A DNA stretch of 64,000 nucleotides from Mesorhizobium sp. SOD10. GTDB taxonomy: Bacteria; Pseudomonadota; Alphaproteobacteria; Rhizobiales; Rhizobiaceae. Position 1 is the first letter of the stretch, and each line of letters opens with the position of its first letter. Below the pieces are notes generated by a model. The model made no database searches. It was not told the DNA's origin and saw only the letters and a list, made by a program, of their open reading frames with translations. The stretch lies in assembly GCA_000824805.1 (NCBI GenBank), contig CCNA01000045.1, positions 124,001-188,000 of the forward strand, read 5' to 3'. The position numbers were made by a program, and so were the translations under genes. This document shows positions 24,771-33,494 of the stretch, one piece after another.

Positions 24771-25897
24771 GCGGCAGCCTCCTTTGCTGTCGTGCTGTCG
24801 ACCGCAGCGCGATTGCCGCATGCGGCGAGTATGTCGAACAGTTCGTCCACGCGGTGCCGGCAGGTGTGCCGGGCGAGGATGGTTTCCAGTCCGGCCACCG
24901 CCAACGCCTTTGCAAGTTCGGCGTCATGCAGCACATCGCGCAGGTGCCGACGCATTTCGGCTCCGTCGCGGGCAAACAGGAAATCCTTGCCGGGGCGGAA
25001 CAGCCCTTCTACGTCAGACCAGGGTGCCGAGATCAGGGGAATGCCGCAGGCCAACGCCTCGAACATGCGGATCGTCGGAATGCCGGGCAGGTGTTCGCGG
25101 TAAGGCCGGCGCGGAATGTGCACCGTCACACGATGCTGCGCGAAGGTTTTCGGGACATCGGCATTGGCGATCCAGCCTTCGTGCCGCAACCCGGCGTCTG
25201 CAAGCGCGGCAAGCGCCTCCGCTGGATAGCGCACCCCGTGGACGGTGCCCGACAGGCCAAGCTCGCGGGCCGGCTCTATCAGGAACTGATCGATTTCGGC
25301 GCTGCGTTCGTCATCGCCCCAGTTGCCGATCCAGACCAGATCCGATTGAGGCTCGACATCGAGCTGCGGCCTAAACAAACGGTCGTCGGCTGCTTCGTGC
25401 CAGGTGAAAGCCCGTTTGCCCCAGCCGGCGCGAAGATAGCTCTCCCGCAACGCCTCGCCGAACAACAAGACGCCGTCATAATGCTCAAGGTTCAGTGCCG
25501 AGATCCACTGCGTGGCCGATACGGCGCGATGATGCGTATCGTGGAACAGCAGCGTGAAATTGCCGCCGTTGAGCTTGGCCCGGCCGATACGGGCGACAAG
25601 ATCTGGATCGGTCCATTCATGGACGATCACCACATCCGCGTTCGCGATCCAGGCCTCATGATCGAAGGATGCGTCGTAAGTCACCGGTATCAGCTCGGGA
25701 AAATCCTTCCGGAAGCGTTCGACTGCGAAGGGGCCTTTCTCGGCGAGCAGGTTCGATCGGCTCCATCCGTCCGCGGGTTCGAGCGCGAATGCGTAATGTC
25801 CGCTCGCGATAAGTTCGCGCATGACGCCGCGCTGGAAATGCGCATTGCCATGGTTCCAGTCGGAAACGACGGAGTGGGTATAGAACACGAACCGCAT
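24767..25897 (-). CDS. CgeB-like glycosyltransferase (copy D)
   Basis: 376 residues from the ATG at 25897, two bases after the GT4 stop; a longer frame upstream is the shadow of the GT4 gene. FYTHSVVSDWNHGNAHFQRG at the start, DLVWIGNWGDDERSAEIDQ in the middle and HIPRRPYREHLPGIPTIRMFEALACGIPLISAPW near the end identify the DUF3880/Glyco_trans_1_2 layout. Ends with an ATGA overlap. Third consecutive member of the family in this operon. Confidence 0.87.
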   Translation of the reverse strand: MRFVFYTHSVVSDWNHGNAHFQRGVMRELIASGHYAFALEPADGWSRSNLLAEKGPFAVERFRKDFPELIPVTYDASFDHEAWIANADVVIVHEWTDPDLVARIGRAKLNGGNFTLLFHDTHHRAVSATQWISALNLEHYDGVLLFGEALRESYLRAGWGKRAFTWHEAADDRLFRPQLDVEPQSDLVWIGNWGDDERSAEIDQFLIEPARELGLSGTVHGVRYPAEALAALADAGLRHEGWIANADVPKTFAQHRVTVHIPRRPYREHLPGIPTIRMFEALACGIPLISAPWSDVEGLFRPGKDFLFARDGAEMRRHLRDVLHDAELAKALAVAGLETILARHTCRHRVDELFDILAACGNRAAVDSTTAKEAAA

Positions 25898-25899
25898 GG

Positions 25900-27000
25900 T
25901 CAGTCCCCCGCGACGGCCATCGCCGCCCGATCGTAGATTTCGCGCATCGCCGCTGCCTGAGCCTGCAGCGAAAGTTGACGCGCCCGCCGAGCGGCGCGCC
26001 GGCCGAATTGGCGCCGCAGGTCCGCATCGCGGGCGAGGTGGGAAATGCATTGGGCAAGTGCGTAAGGATCGTGCATGTCGAAGAACATGGCCGCGCCGTC
26101 CCAGATCTCGCGATAGGTCGCAATGTCGGCGAGCACCAAGGGCGCACCCGAGAGCGCAGCCTCCAAAGCGGCAAGTCCGAAAGGCTCGTAGATAGAGGGC
26201 GAAACGAAAATGCTGGCCCGCGCCATCAGCCGCCGCGCCTCGGCGTGTCCGACCGGGCCAAGCGTGACGCAATGATCGAGGCAAATCCTCTGTCCATCCC
26301 CACTGTCGAGCGGGCCGGCGGCGTAAATCGGCCATTCGGTGATCGCGGCGGCGGCATCGAGCACCTTGGCGTTCTTGCCTTCGTCCCACCAGCGGGCGGC
26401 GGCGAAAGCGAACGATTCGCGGCGCGAATCCGGTGGGCCAGGCAGGGCGCCGTTGTGGATGACGCTCAGGCGCGAGATCGCTCCATAGCAGGACTCAAGC
26501 ATGGCGGCGTGGCTGCGGCTGGGTGCGACGACTACCCCGGCACGGTCGAATCCAGCCCTGTTGCGATCCTTCTGCCACGCCCAGTCGCCCGCCACGTCTT
26601 GGCCGCGCACAGCACGCAACCACGTCACGACGCAGGAATGCGAGACCACTACGAGGGGGCAGGGTAGATCGACCCTGGCCGCCTGAGCCGGTGCGTTGAG
26701 ATGAACAAGATCCGCAGCGAAGGCTGTTGCGATGGTCCGCAATTCTCCGGGAAACCGATCGAGAGCGCTCTCGTCGTGCGTCATCCAGTCCGGCGGGGTT
26801 TCAAGCCATGCGAGCGAGGCGAACGATTGCACTTCCCGTATCTGTTCCGCTGAAGGCCGCGGTCCCAGGCCGGCCAGCAGGACGGTGTCGCCGCCGGTAA
26901 CAAGCTCGCGTGCCAGATCGAGCGAATAGCGCCAAACTCCGCCGACGGCGTCGGTGGTCATCAGGATACGCCTTGGGCGATGGATCAGCGATTGCAGCAT
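25900..27000 (-). CDS. Glycosyltransferase family 4
   Basis: 366 residues. N-terminal MTTDAVGGVWRYSLDLAREL is the glycogen-synthase-like acceptor loop; the donor domain carries AARWWDEGKNAKVLDAAAAI and YEPFGLAALEAALSGAPLVLADI with the E-x7-E pair, and SHAAMLESCYG before it. It overlaps the radical SAM gene by 16 bases. A retaining glycosyltransferase of unknown donor. Confidence 0.9.
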   Translation of the reverse strand: MLQSLIHRPRRILMTTDAVGGVWRYSLDLARELVTGGDTVLLAGLGPRPSAEQIREVQSFASLAWLETPPDWMTHDESALDRFPGELRTIATAFAADLVHLNAPAQAARVDLPCPLVVVSHSCVVTWLRAVRGQDVAGDWAWQKDRNRAGFDRAGVVVAPSRSHAAMLESCYGAISRLSVIHNGALPGPPDSRRESFAFAAARWWDEGKNAKVLDAAAAITEWPIYAAGPLDSGDGQRICLDHCVTLGPVGHAEARRLMARASIFVSPSIYEPFGLAALEAALSGAPLVLADIATYREIWDGAAMFFDMHDPYALAQCISHLARDADLRRQFGRRAARRARQLSLQAQAAAMREIYDRAAMAVAGD

Positions 27001-28277
27001 GAGGACTCCAACTCGGCCAGCGCGCGCGGACGCTGGTCCTGGATGTCGCTGAATGTCCGAAACGAGGCGAGGTAATGCTCATGCGCGCGCTCCCACGCGA
27101 GATCGTCGGGCTCGCCCCATAGCTCGCGGTAACTGGGCGAGCTCGGGTAGGGATAGAGCGGCACCGGTTCGTTGGCCCAGACGCCGTTGTCGATGAGATG
27201 TTTGCGCCAATAATCCACCAGCGCCGGGTCGTCCTCGACCACGCCAATCAGATTGGCTTGGACGAAGGGAACGTGACGCCGGGCATCAACCAGCAGCGCG
27301 GCCAGTTCCTCCGTGCCCAGCCGGCAGCGCTTGGCCAGCATCTCGCGGCCTTCGACGGTCAGGCTTTCGAGGCCTGCTTCGATCGAAACACAGCCGGCCT
27401 CGCCCAGCAACTCGAGCAGCTCCGGTTTCCAAAGGTCGATGCGGGTCTGGACACCGAATTGGACGTCGCGGCCGATCAACGCCTCGAGCAGCGCCTTCTG
27501 CGGCAGGAAAATCTCATCGATGAAATAAACATAGCCGACGCCTTGCGCGATCAGGCCGTCAATCTCGGCAATGATGGCGTCATGGTTCCTGCGCCGGTAT
27601 GTATCGCGAAAATCGATTTTAGCGCAGAAGCTGCAATTGTATGGGCAACCTCGGGATGCCTCTACTTCCGCGCCGAAGCCCTTTTGGTTTGCATCGAACC
27701 GATGATGATGGTGTGCATGGGCGGCAATCCAGTCTGACGGCCAATGAAGCGCCGGGTGGTCTACGAAGCGGCTGACCGCGACGCCACCGTTGCTGGCCGG
27801 CGCGTCGCCGTCCAACCATGCCGTGTGGGGGACGGCGCTCCAGTCATCGCACCCGGCAAGCTCGGCCACCACTTCCTCGCATTCGCCTCGCACGACGATG
27901 TCGACGCCAAGCTTGCGCAGGGTGGGGGCAGGAGTTGCCGAGCCATGCGGCCCGACGGCGACGGTGCGGCCACCGCGTCCGGCGAGATGCTTGAGGAACT
28001 CTGCCGGCACCCGCAACTCCGGGGGCGCGCAGCGCCAGAACAGGTAAGTAGGCGCCGAGGTCACCACGGTCATGTTCGCCCCGAACGCGGCCACTCGCTC
28101 GGCGAGCGCGGCGTTGTCGAGATCCTGCAGCTGTCCATCCAGCATCAGCACCTCGTGGCGGTTGGCTTCCAGCAGCGCTTTGCAGTAGCCAAGCTCCAGC
28201 GGCAGATGCGGCTGCCGGCATCCGAAATAGATGCTGTGCTCGTATGTCCAGCGCGGGTTGACCAGTGCGACTTTCAT
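26985..28277 (-). CDS. B12-binding-domain-type radical SAM protein
   Basis: 430 residues. The first 150 form a Rossmann-like domain (VALVNPRWTYEHSIYFGC, LPLELGYCKALLEANRHEV, VAVGPHGSATPAPTLRKLGVD) as in cobalamin-binding radical SAM enzymes, although the DxHxxG cobalamin-ligand motif is not evident. The radical SAM core begins at EASRGCPYNCSFCAK with the CxxxCxxC cluster site and continues YFIDEIFLPQKA and GVQTRIDLW, with SIEAGLESLT. Such enzymes methylate or rearrange unactivated carbons. In this operon a sugar, lipid or cyclitol methylation or C-C bond step is plausible. ATGA overlap with the epimerase upstream. I recall a TIGRFAM model for such a protein in a 'rhizo-twelve' cluster but cannot verify it. 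Confidence 0.87.
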   Translation of the reverse strand: MKVALVNPRWTYEHSIYFGCRQPHLPLELGYCKALLEANRHEVLMLDGQLQDLDNAALAERVAAFGANMTVVTSAPTYLFWRCAPPELRVPAEFLKHLAGRGGRTVAVGPHGSATPAPTLRKLGVDIVVRGECEEVVAELAGCDDWSAVPHTAWLDGDAPASNGGVAVSRFVDHPALHWPSDWIAAHAHHHHRFDANQKGFGAEVEASRGCPYNCSFCAKIDFRDTYRRRNHDAIIAEIDGLIAQGVGYVYFIDEIFLPQKALLEALIGRDVQFGVQTRIDLWKPELLELLGEAGCVSIEAGLESLTVEGREMLAKRCRLGTEELAALLVDARRHVPFVQANLIGVVEDDPALVDYWRKHLIDNGVWANEPVPLYPYPSSPSYRELWGEPDDLAWERAHEHYLASFRTFSDIQDQRPRALAELESSCCNR

Positions 28278-29347
28278 GCGACATACCTCGCGACTTCGGG
28301 GCGGGGCTGTACACGGTGCCGGCGCAGCCATTCGGCGAGGTCGCAAATACCCTCGCGCCATGGGACGCGCGCCCGCCAGCCCAGCGCGGCCTCTAGCTTG
28401 CGGGTATCGGCGACGAAGAAGGGCTGATCACCGGTCCGTTGGAGGTCGTGGCGGAGTGCGATGTCGCGACCTGTCATGGCGGCGATCTCCGACAATAGCG
28501 CGCGCAGGCTGACGGCGTTGTGCGGTCCACCGCCGAGGTTGAAGGCTTGGCCTTTGAGGTCTTCGATCCTCGCGAGCACGCCGCGATAGGCGGCAACGGC
28601 GTCCGATACGTGCAGGATGTCGCGCACCTGCTTGCCGTCGCCGTAGATCGTGATCGGCCGGCCGTCCAGCGTGCTGAGCAGGAAATGCGCAACCCAGCCC
28701 TGGTCCTCGGTGCCGAACTGGCGGGGGCCGTAGATGCAGCTCATGCGCAGCACCGCCGTCGGCAGGCCGTAGGACTTGGCGTAGTCGAGGACATACTGGT
28801 CCGCAGCGCCCTTGGAACAGCCATAGGGCGTGCAGAAATCGAGGCCGATCGTCTCGTCCACGCCATTGGCGCGGATGGCTTCGTCGCAGGGAATGTAACG
28901 ATCGGCGGCCTCGCGCACCGCGATCTGAGGCAAGCTGCCATAGACTTTGTTGGTGCTGGCGAAGACTACCGGCGCGTTCACCCGTCGCGCCGCTTCGAGC
29001 ACGTTGAACGTGCCTTTGAGATTGATGTCGAGGTCTTGTGCGGGATCGACCAGGCTCGTGGTCACGGCGGTCTGGGCGGCCAGGTGGAAGATAGCCTTGG
29101 CCGGCGCCAGGGCTGAGGTCAGGCCGCTCCCGTCGCGGATATCAACGGTTTCCACGCTGAGCCGGCTGCCGTGCTTTTGCGCCAGCCATTCGAGGTTCTG
29201 TTCGACGCCGGGACGGCTGAAATTGTCGATGACCAGCACCGGCTCGCCGTCCGACAGCAGGCTGTCGGCTAGATTGGAGCCTATGAAGCCGCTGCCGCCG
29301 ACAATCGCCACAGGCGGGTTGCGAAGGTTCCGATGCCGTTGGCTCAT
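28274..29347 (-). CDS. NAD-dependent sugar epimerase, CDP-paratose-2-epimerase-like SDR
   Basis: 357 residues: VAIVGGSGFIGSNLADSLLS NAD loop, LAAQTAVTTSLVDPAQDLDI, ASTNKVYGSLPQI, the catalytic DFCTPYGCSKGAADQY (YxxxK), MSCIYGPRQFGTEDQGW and DILHVSDAV. The phrase set is that of CDP-paratose/tyvelose 2-epimerases and related SDR proteins. ATGA overlaps at both ends fix the start. It converts a nucleotide sugar for the glycosyltransferases downstream. Confidence 0.9.
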   Translation of the reverse strand: MSQRHRNLRNPPVAIVGGSGFIGSNLADSLLSDGEPVLVIDNFSRPGVEQNLEWLAQKHGSRLSVETVDIRDGSGLTSALAPAKAIFHLAAQTAVTTSLVDPAQDLDINLKGTFNVLEAARRVNAPVVFASTNKVYGSLPQIAVREAADRYIPCDEAIRANGVDETIGLDFCTPYGCSKGAADQYVLDYAKSYGLPTAVLRMSCIYGPRQFGTEDQGWVAHFLLSTLDGRPITIYGDGKQVRDILHVSDAVAAYRGVLARIEDLKGQAFNLGGGPHNAVSLRALLSEIAAMTGRDIALRHDLQRTGDQPFFVADTRKLEAALGWRARVPWREGICDLAEWLRRHRVQPRPEVARYVA

Positions 29348-30450
29348 GACACCAACCCTCGCTCTTCAAGTTCGCGCTTCATATCGGCGCCGCGGTCGAT
29401 GGCGACGCTGTTGCGAACCCAGGCCGCGAATTCGCCAAGCGAGTCCTCCAGCCGGCGGCTCGGCTCGAAGCCGAGCAGCTCGCGCGCCTTGCCGATGTCG
29501 GCGAAGCAGTTGCGGATGTCGCCGGAGCGCGCCTTGCCGAGAATTTCGGGCGGCCGCTTCGGCACGCCCATCGCCTCGGCGAGCAGGCGGGCGACGTCGC
29601 TGATCGCGTAGGACCGCCCGCTGCCGATGTTGATGGCGTGGCCGGCTGCCTGGCGTTGCTCCAATGCCAGACGGAAGGCGCGGGCAACGTCTTGCACATG
29701 GACGAAGTCGCGCTTTTGCTTGCCGTCCTCGAAGACCATCGGCCGCTTCCCGTTGGCAAGGCGCGAGGCGAAGTTGGCGAGCACGCCGGTGTAGGGATTG
29801 GCGAGCGCCTGTCCGGCGCCGAAGACGTTGAACAGGCGCAATGCCACCGCATCCGCATCATAAGCCTGACCGAAGATCAGCACCGCACGCTCCTGCGCAT
29901 ATTTGGTCAGCGCATAGATCGAGGCGAGGTCAGGCCGCTTCTCCTCGTCCGTCGGAATCGGCGACAGGCTTTCGCCCGCGGCCGACAACAGGTTCCACTG
30001 GCCGTTCCTGATATCGCTTGGCTTGCGGCGGGCATCGTCGATGCGCCGCCCGTCCGGTGTCTCATAGAGACCTTCGCCGTAGATGCTCATCGAGGACGCG
30101 ACGACGATCCGTTCGACCGGTTTCTTGATCAATGCCTCGAGCAGGGTCGCGGTGCCGAGATCGTTGGTGCCGACGTAGCGAGCGATCTCGTACATGGATT
30201 GGCCGACGCCGACTTCGGCAGCGAGATGGATGACGGCGTCGATACCCGAAACGGCTTCGGCCATTGCTCCTGCGTCGCGCACATCACCTTTTATCAACTC
30301 GACGCCAGCTGGGATGCTGATGGCCTCGCTGCCATGTACCTGATCCAGAAGCACGTCCAGGATACGCACTTCATAGTTATGTTCGATGAGCTCCTGGGCG
30401 ACATGCCGGCCGATGAAACCGCAGCCCCCCGTAACCAGTACACGTTTCAC
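29344..30450 (-). CDS. NAD-dependent sugar epimerase/dehydratase (SDR)
   Basis: 368 residues from the GTG at 30450, preceded by AAGGAGTTCTC; a longer frame upstream is low-complexity. RVLVTGGCGFIGRHVAQELI NAD loop, HLAAEVGVGQSMYEI, ASSMSIYGEG, catalytic IYALTKYAQE (YxxxK), NVFGAGQALANPYTGV and EDGKQKRDFVHVQDVA. An extended-SDR nucleotide-sugar epimerase, similar to dTDP-L-rhamnose 4-epimerase or UDP-glucose 4-epimerase relatives. It is the first gene of the eight-gene operon, and an EcfG-type promoter lies 35-59 bases upstream. Confidence 0.9.
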   Translation of the reverse strand: MKRVLVTGGCGFIGRHVAQELIEHNYEVRILDVLLDQVHGSEAISIPAGVELIKGDVRDAGAMAEAVSGIDAVIHLAAEVGVGQSMYEIARYVGTNDLGTATLLEALIKKPVERIVVASSMSIYGEGLYETPDGRRIDDARRKPSDIRNGQWNLLSAAGESLSPIPTDEEKRPDLASIYALTKYAQERAVLIFGQAYDADAVALRLFNVFGAGQALANPYTGVLANFASRLANGKRPMVFEDGKQKRDFVHVQDVARAFRLALEQRQAAGHAINIGSGRSYAISDVARLLAEAMGVPKRPPEILGKARSGDIRNCFADIGKARELLGFEPSRRLEDSLGEFAAWVRNSVAIDRGADMKRELEERGLVS

Positions 30451-30484
30451 GAGAACTCCTTGCGGATTTGGCGTTGGGCTCCCG

Positions 30485-30509
30485 AACTGCGGGCCAAAAG
30501 GTTTGTTCC
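30485..30509 (-). promoter_or_regulatory. Candidate EcfG-type promoter of the epimerase-to-UXS operon
   Basis: Minus-strand GGAAC-N16-AGTTCGGG, with the -10 35 bases before the GTG at 30450. Sits about 64 bases from the divergent candidate at 30573-30597. Confidence 0.65.
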
Positions 30510-30572
30510 CTGCTTCAACAAAGTTCCTCCCGCAATGCGCGTGACAATCCGCTGTCGGACTGCCGATCGGTT

Positions 30573-30597
30573 GGAACATTGCCCTTTGCGCGCTGTT
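30573..30597 (+). promoter_or_regulatory. Candidate EcfG-type promoter
   Basis: Plus-strand GGAAC-N16-TGTTAGG, 38 bases before the ATG at 30635. Confidence 0.7.
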
Positions 30598-30634
30598 AGG
30601 GCCGCGTCGGTCCCGCTGCGAGAAAGGAAAAGCC

Positions 30635-30907
30635 ATGTCCGAGGCGAAGACGACCACCAATCACGACGAAATCCGTAAATGGGTGGAGGAAAGGGATGGC
30701 CATCCCGCCGTGGTCCGCACCAAAGGCAAGGGTGGCATCCTGCGCATCGATTTCGGCGAACCGGAAGAAGCGCTCGAGCCGATCGAGTGGGATGAGTTCT
30801 TCAGGATCTTCGACGAGAACGATCTGGCTTTCCTTCACCAGGACAAGGCCGAAAGCGGAGGAGAAAGCCGTTTCAACAAATTCGTCGAGCGCGGCGCAAA
30901 AAGCTGA
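30635..30907 (+). CDS. Small conserved acidic protein (paralogue 1)
   Basis: 90 residues: TTNHDEIRKWVEERDGHPAV, RTKGKGGILRIDFGEP, LEPIEWDEFFRIFDENDLAFLHQD and SRFNKFVERG. A second copy at 38603-38866 shares all four blocks. Family members are small rhizobial proteins sometimes mislabelled as glucan branching enzymes; function unknown. RBS GAGAAAGGAAAAGCC precedes the ATG. It has its own EcfG-type promoter, consistent with a stress role. Confidence 0.85.
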   Translation: MSEAKTTTNHDEIRKWVEERDGHPAVVRTKGKGGILRIDFGEPEEALEPIEWDEFFRIFDENDLAFLHQDKAESGGESRFNKFVERGAKS

Positions 30908-30961
30908 CCAGGCGCCAGCGGAGCCATTTTAGCGCGCTGAGGCGACGGCCGGCGCCGCGCC

Positions 30962-31204
30962 TCAATCCAACGGCTTGTCAGTCGGCCGCGGCGTCGCACC
31001 GGCTTCGTGCCTGCGCCCGGCATTCCGATCGGCAACCCTGCTGTCGAGCTGCGAGGAATACGGCTTCTCGGCAGCGCCGGCGTTTTTGGGAGCCACCGGT
31101 TTTGCACCGGCATCGCTGTCTCTTGCGTCGCGACGGGGGCGCGGCAGGCCTTCTGCATCGGGCGTTCTGACAGCCGGCTTGGATGTACTTTTCGGTCGAG
31201 CCAT
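30962..31204 (-). CDS. Small basic, disordered protein of unknown function
   Basis: 80 residues, rich in Ala, Pro, Arg and Lys (MARPKSTSKPAVRTPDAEG ... RRHEAGATPRPTDKPLD), no hydrophobic segment. Composition and position in the stress island suggest an intrinsically disordered protein. The ATG at 31204 is preceded by a weak site (ACGGAGATTTGCC). No EcfG-type promoter was seen in front, so it may use another signal. Not assigned to a family. Confidence 0.6.
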   Translation of the reverse strand: MARPKSTSKPAVRTPDAEGLPRPRRDARDSDAGAKPVAPKNAGAAEKPYSSQLDSRVADRNAGRRHEAGATPRPTDKPLD

Positions 31205-31269
31205 GGCAAATCTCCGTGTGTGGATCGGACGACGCGGCGCCCATGCGGATTTGGCCGAGACGCGATATG

Positions 31270-32448
31270 TCAGCCGTGGGGGCGCATCACCACTTTGACG
31301 CAGCCATCCTGCTTGTCGCGGAATTTCCTGTATAGATCGGGTCCGGCCTCAAGGCCGGCGCGGTGGGTGATGACGAAGGAGGGGTCGATATCGCCCCCCT
31401 GCACCTTCTGCAGGAGCGGCTCTAGATAGCGCTGGGTATGGGTCTGCCCCATGCGGAATGTGAGCCCTTTGTTCATCGCTGCGCCGAATGGGATATGGTC
31501 GACAAGGCCGATGTAGACGCCGGGCACCGAGATGGTGCCGCCCTTGCGGCAGCAATAGATCGTCTCGCGCAGCACATGCGGCCGGTCGGTGCCGAGATAG
31601 ACAGTGGCCTTGACCTTATCGACCATGGAATCGAAGCTGCCGCCGGCGTTCGCCTCGGTACCGACGCAGTCGATGCAACTGTCCGGTCCACGCCCCTCGG
31701 TCATGTCCATTAGCGCGTCGTAGATATCGGAGGTGCTAAAATCGAGTGTCTCCGCCTTGCCGTGGTCGCGCGCCATGGCAAGCCGCTCCGGCACCTTGTC
31801 GATGGCGATCACCCGGCCAGCACCGAGCATCCACGCGCTCTGGATCGCGAACTGGCCGACCGGTCCGCAGCCCCATATGGCGACGGTGTCGCCCTCCTGG
31901 ATGTTGGCATTTTCTGCCGCCATATAACCGGTCGGGAAGATATCGGACAGAAAAAGCACCTGCTCGTCGTCCAGTCCGTCAGGCACCTTGATCGGGCCGA
32001 CATCGGCGAACGGCACACGCAGGTACTCTGCCTGACCGCCCCAGTAGCCTCCGACGAGATGCGAATAGCCGAACAGCCCGGCGGGCGACTGGCCCATCAC
32101 CTTGGCCGCCTGCTCGGCATTGGGGTTGGAACGATCGCAGAGCGAAAACAAGCCCTTCTGGCAGAACCAGCATTCGCCGCACGAGATGTTGAAGGGCACG
32201 ACAATACGATCGCCTTTTTTGAACTTGGTGTGGCCACGGCCGACCTCCACCACTTCGCCCATCGTTTCGTGACCCAGCACGTCGCCCGATTTCATCGTCG
32301 GCATATAGCCGTCCATGAGGTGCAGGTCCGAGCCGCAGATGGCACAGCATGTGACTTTTATGATGACGTCGCGATCGTCCTCGATCGATGGATCGGCGAC
32401 CGCGTCGCACCGGATGTCGCCTTTGCCGTGCCACGTCAGTGCTTTCAT
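31270..32448 (-). CDS. Zinc-dependent alcohol dehydrogenase (formaldehyde-dehydrogenase-like)
   Basis: 392 residues from the ATG at 32448. Medium-chain dehydrogenase layout: catalytic zinc CAICGSDLHLMDGYMP and GHETMGEVVEVG, the structural zinc lobe CGECWFCQKGLFSLC, and a Rossmann loop VAIWGCGPVGQFAIQSAWMLGA. The wording is closest to the glutathione-independent formaldehyde dehydrogenase/threonine dehydrogenase-like group common in rhizobia. It would oxidise an alcohol or aldehyde with NAD. An EcfG-type promoter at 32488-32512 puts it in the stress regulon. Confidence 0.92.
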   Translation of the reverse strand: MKALTWHGKGDIRCDAVADPSIEDDRDVIIKVTCCAICGSDLHLMDGYMPTMKSGDVLGHETMGEVVEVGRGHTKFKKGDRIVVPFNISCGECWFCQKGLFSLCDRSNPNAEQAAKVMGQSPAGLFGYSHLVGGYWGGQAEYLRVPFADVGPIKVPDGLDDEQVLFLSDIFPTGYMAAENANIQEGDTVAIWGCGPVGQFAIQSAWMLGAGRVIAIDKVPERLAMARDHGKAETLDFSTSDIYDALMDMTEGRGPDSCIDCVGTEANAGGSFDSMVDKVKATVYLGTDRPHVLRETIYCCRKGGTISVPGVYIGLVDHIPFGAAMNKGLTFRMGQTHTQRYLEPLLQKVQGGDIDPSFVITHRAGLEAGPDLYRKFRDKQDGCVKVVMRPHG

Positions 32449-32487
32449 CGGACTGTCCTCGACTGGATGTTGCCGGATCGCTGGCCG

Positions 32488-32512
32488 AACTTGCGCCTGT
32501 CTCGAATGTTCC
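32488..32512 (-). promoter_or_regulatory. Candidate EcfG-type promoter for the alcohol dehydrogenase gene
   Basis: Minus-strand GGAAC-N16-AGTTCGG in the gap between the SDR stop and the ADH start, 39 bases from the ATG. Confidence 0.65.
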
Positions 32513-32528
32513 GCAGGCTTCGCCCGTC

Positions 32529-33314
32529 TCACGCGTTGTTCGCGGAGCCCGGCTCTGCCATCTTGCGATGCTGTTCGGCCAGGGTGCCGGCCGGCGTGAC
32601 GTGGGCGGCGGCGGCCTGCAGCTTGTTCGCCAAACCGCTGACGACCTGTGCTTCTCCAGCCATCATTGCTTCATAGCCATCTTTGGCCACGTCGGCGGGA
32701 TTGTCCTTCTCCTGCGTCCCCACTTCGGTATCCAACATGTCGGCGCGCTCGAAGAAGCGGGTCTGCGTCGCGCCGGGCATCAGCAGCGTCACGGTCACAC
32801 CGCTGTCCTTCAGCTCATGGCCCAGTGCGATGGCGAAGGAATCGATGAAGGCCTTGGTGCCGTTGTAGACGGCCTGGAAAGTGCCGGGCATGAAGCCGGC
32901 GATGGAGCCTGTAAACAGGATCCGGCCCCTGCCGCGACGAACCATCTGTTGGCCGAGCCGATGCGCCAGATAGACGGTGCCGGTGATATTGGTATCGATC
33001 ACGCGGCGAGCCTTGACCCAGTCCTGGTCGACGAAACCTCTGCCCAGGCCGCGCCCGGCGTTGAGCAACAGAAGGTCGATATCGCGGTCGCCAACCTGCG
33101 TGATCAATGCGTTGGCGCCTTGCTCGGTCGCGAGATCGGCTTCGACGGCTTCGACTGCGACATTGTGCGACCGCAGCGCCTCCGCGGCCGGCTCTATCGC
33201 CGGTTCGTCAGCGGCAATCACCAAGTCGTATCCGTCCTTCGCGCATAGTTTGGCGAGTTCCTTGCCAATGCCGCTGGAGGCGCCGGTCACGACCGCGAGC
33301 TTCCCGTTATTCAT
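32529..33314 (-). CDS. Short-chain dehydrogenase/reductase
   Basis: 261 residues from the ATG at 33314 (site GGAGGAACCAA). NAD(P)-binding VVTGASSGIGKELAKL, LLLNAGRG, a catalytic serine in FTGSIAGFM and the Tyr-Lys pair in QAVYNGTKAFIDSF. A classical SDR of the stress-associated oxidoreductase type; substrate unknown. EcfG-type promoter at 33350-33374 gives it a short leader. Confidence 0.92.
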   Translation of the reverse strand: MNNGKLAVVTGASSGIGKELAKLCAKDGYDLVIAADEPAIEPAAEALRSHNVAVEAVEADLATEQGANALITQVGDRDIDLLLLNAGRGLGRGFVDQDWVKARRVIDTNITGTVYLAHRLGQQMVRRGRGRILFTGSIAGFMPGTFQAVYNGTKAFIDSFAIALGHELKDSGVTVTLLMPGATQTRFFERADMLDTEVGTQEKDNPADVAKDGYEAMMAGEAQVVSGLANKLQAAAAHVTPAGTLAEQHRKMAEPGSANNA

Positions 33315-33349
33315 TTGGTTCCTCCAGCCGTTCAAGAATGGTCTGGCCG

Positions 33350-33374
33350 AACATGCGACGCGTGCGATTGTTCC
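33350..33374 (-). promoter_or_regulatory. Candidate EcfG-type promoter for the SDR gene
   Basis: Minus-strand GGAAC-N16-TGTTCGG, 35 bases before the SDR ATG. Confidence 0.7.
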
Positions 33375-33442
33375 GGGCGTTTTGTGATCTGGCGGGCCCG
33401 GCGAACATTGCAGCGGCGAAACCAGTGGTGCTCCCGAAGCAC

Positions 33443-33468
33443 GGAACCATTTTTAGGATCCGGCCGTT
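33443..33468 (+). promoter_or_regulatory. EcfG-type promoter, exact consensus
   Basis: Plus-strand GGAAC-N17-CGTT, the only copy in the window matching the textbook consensus at every position; 26 bases before the ATG at 33495. Confidence 0.75.
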
Positions 33469-33494
33469 CCGACGTCAGGTTCGGAGCGATAGCG

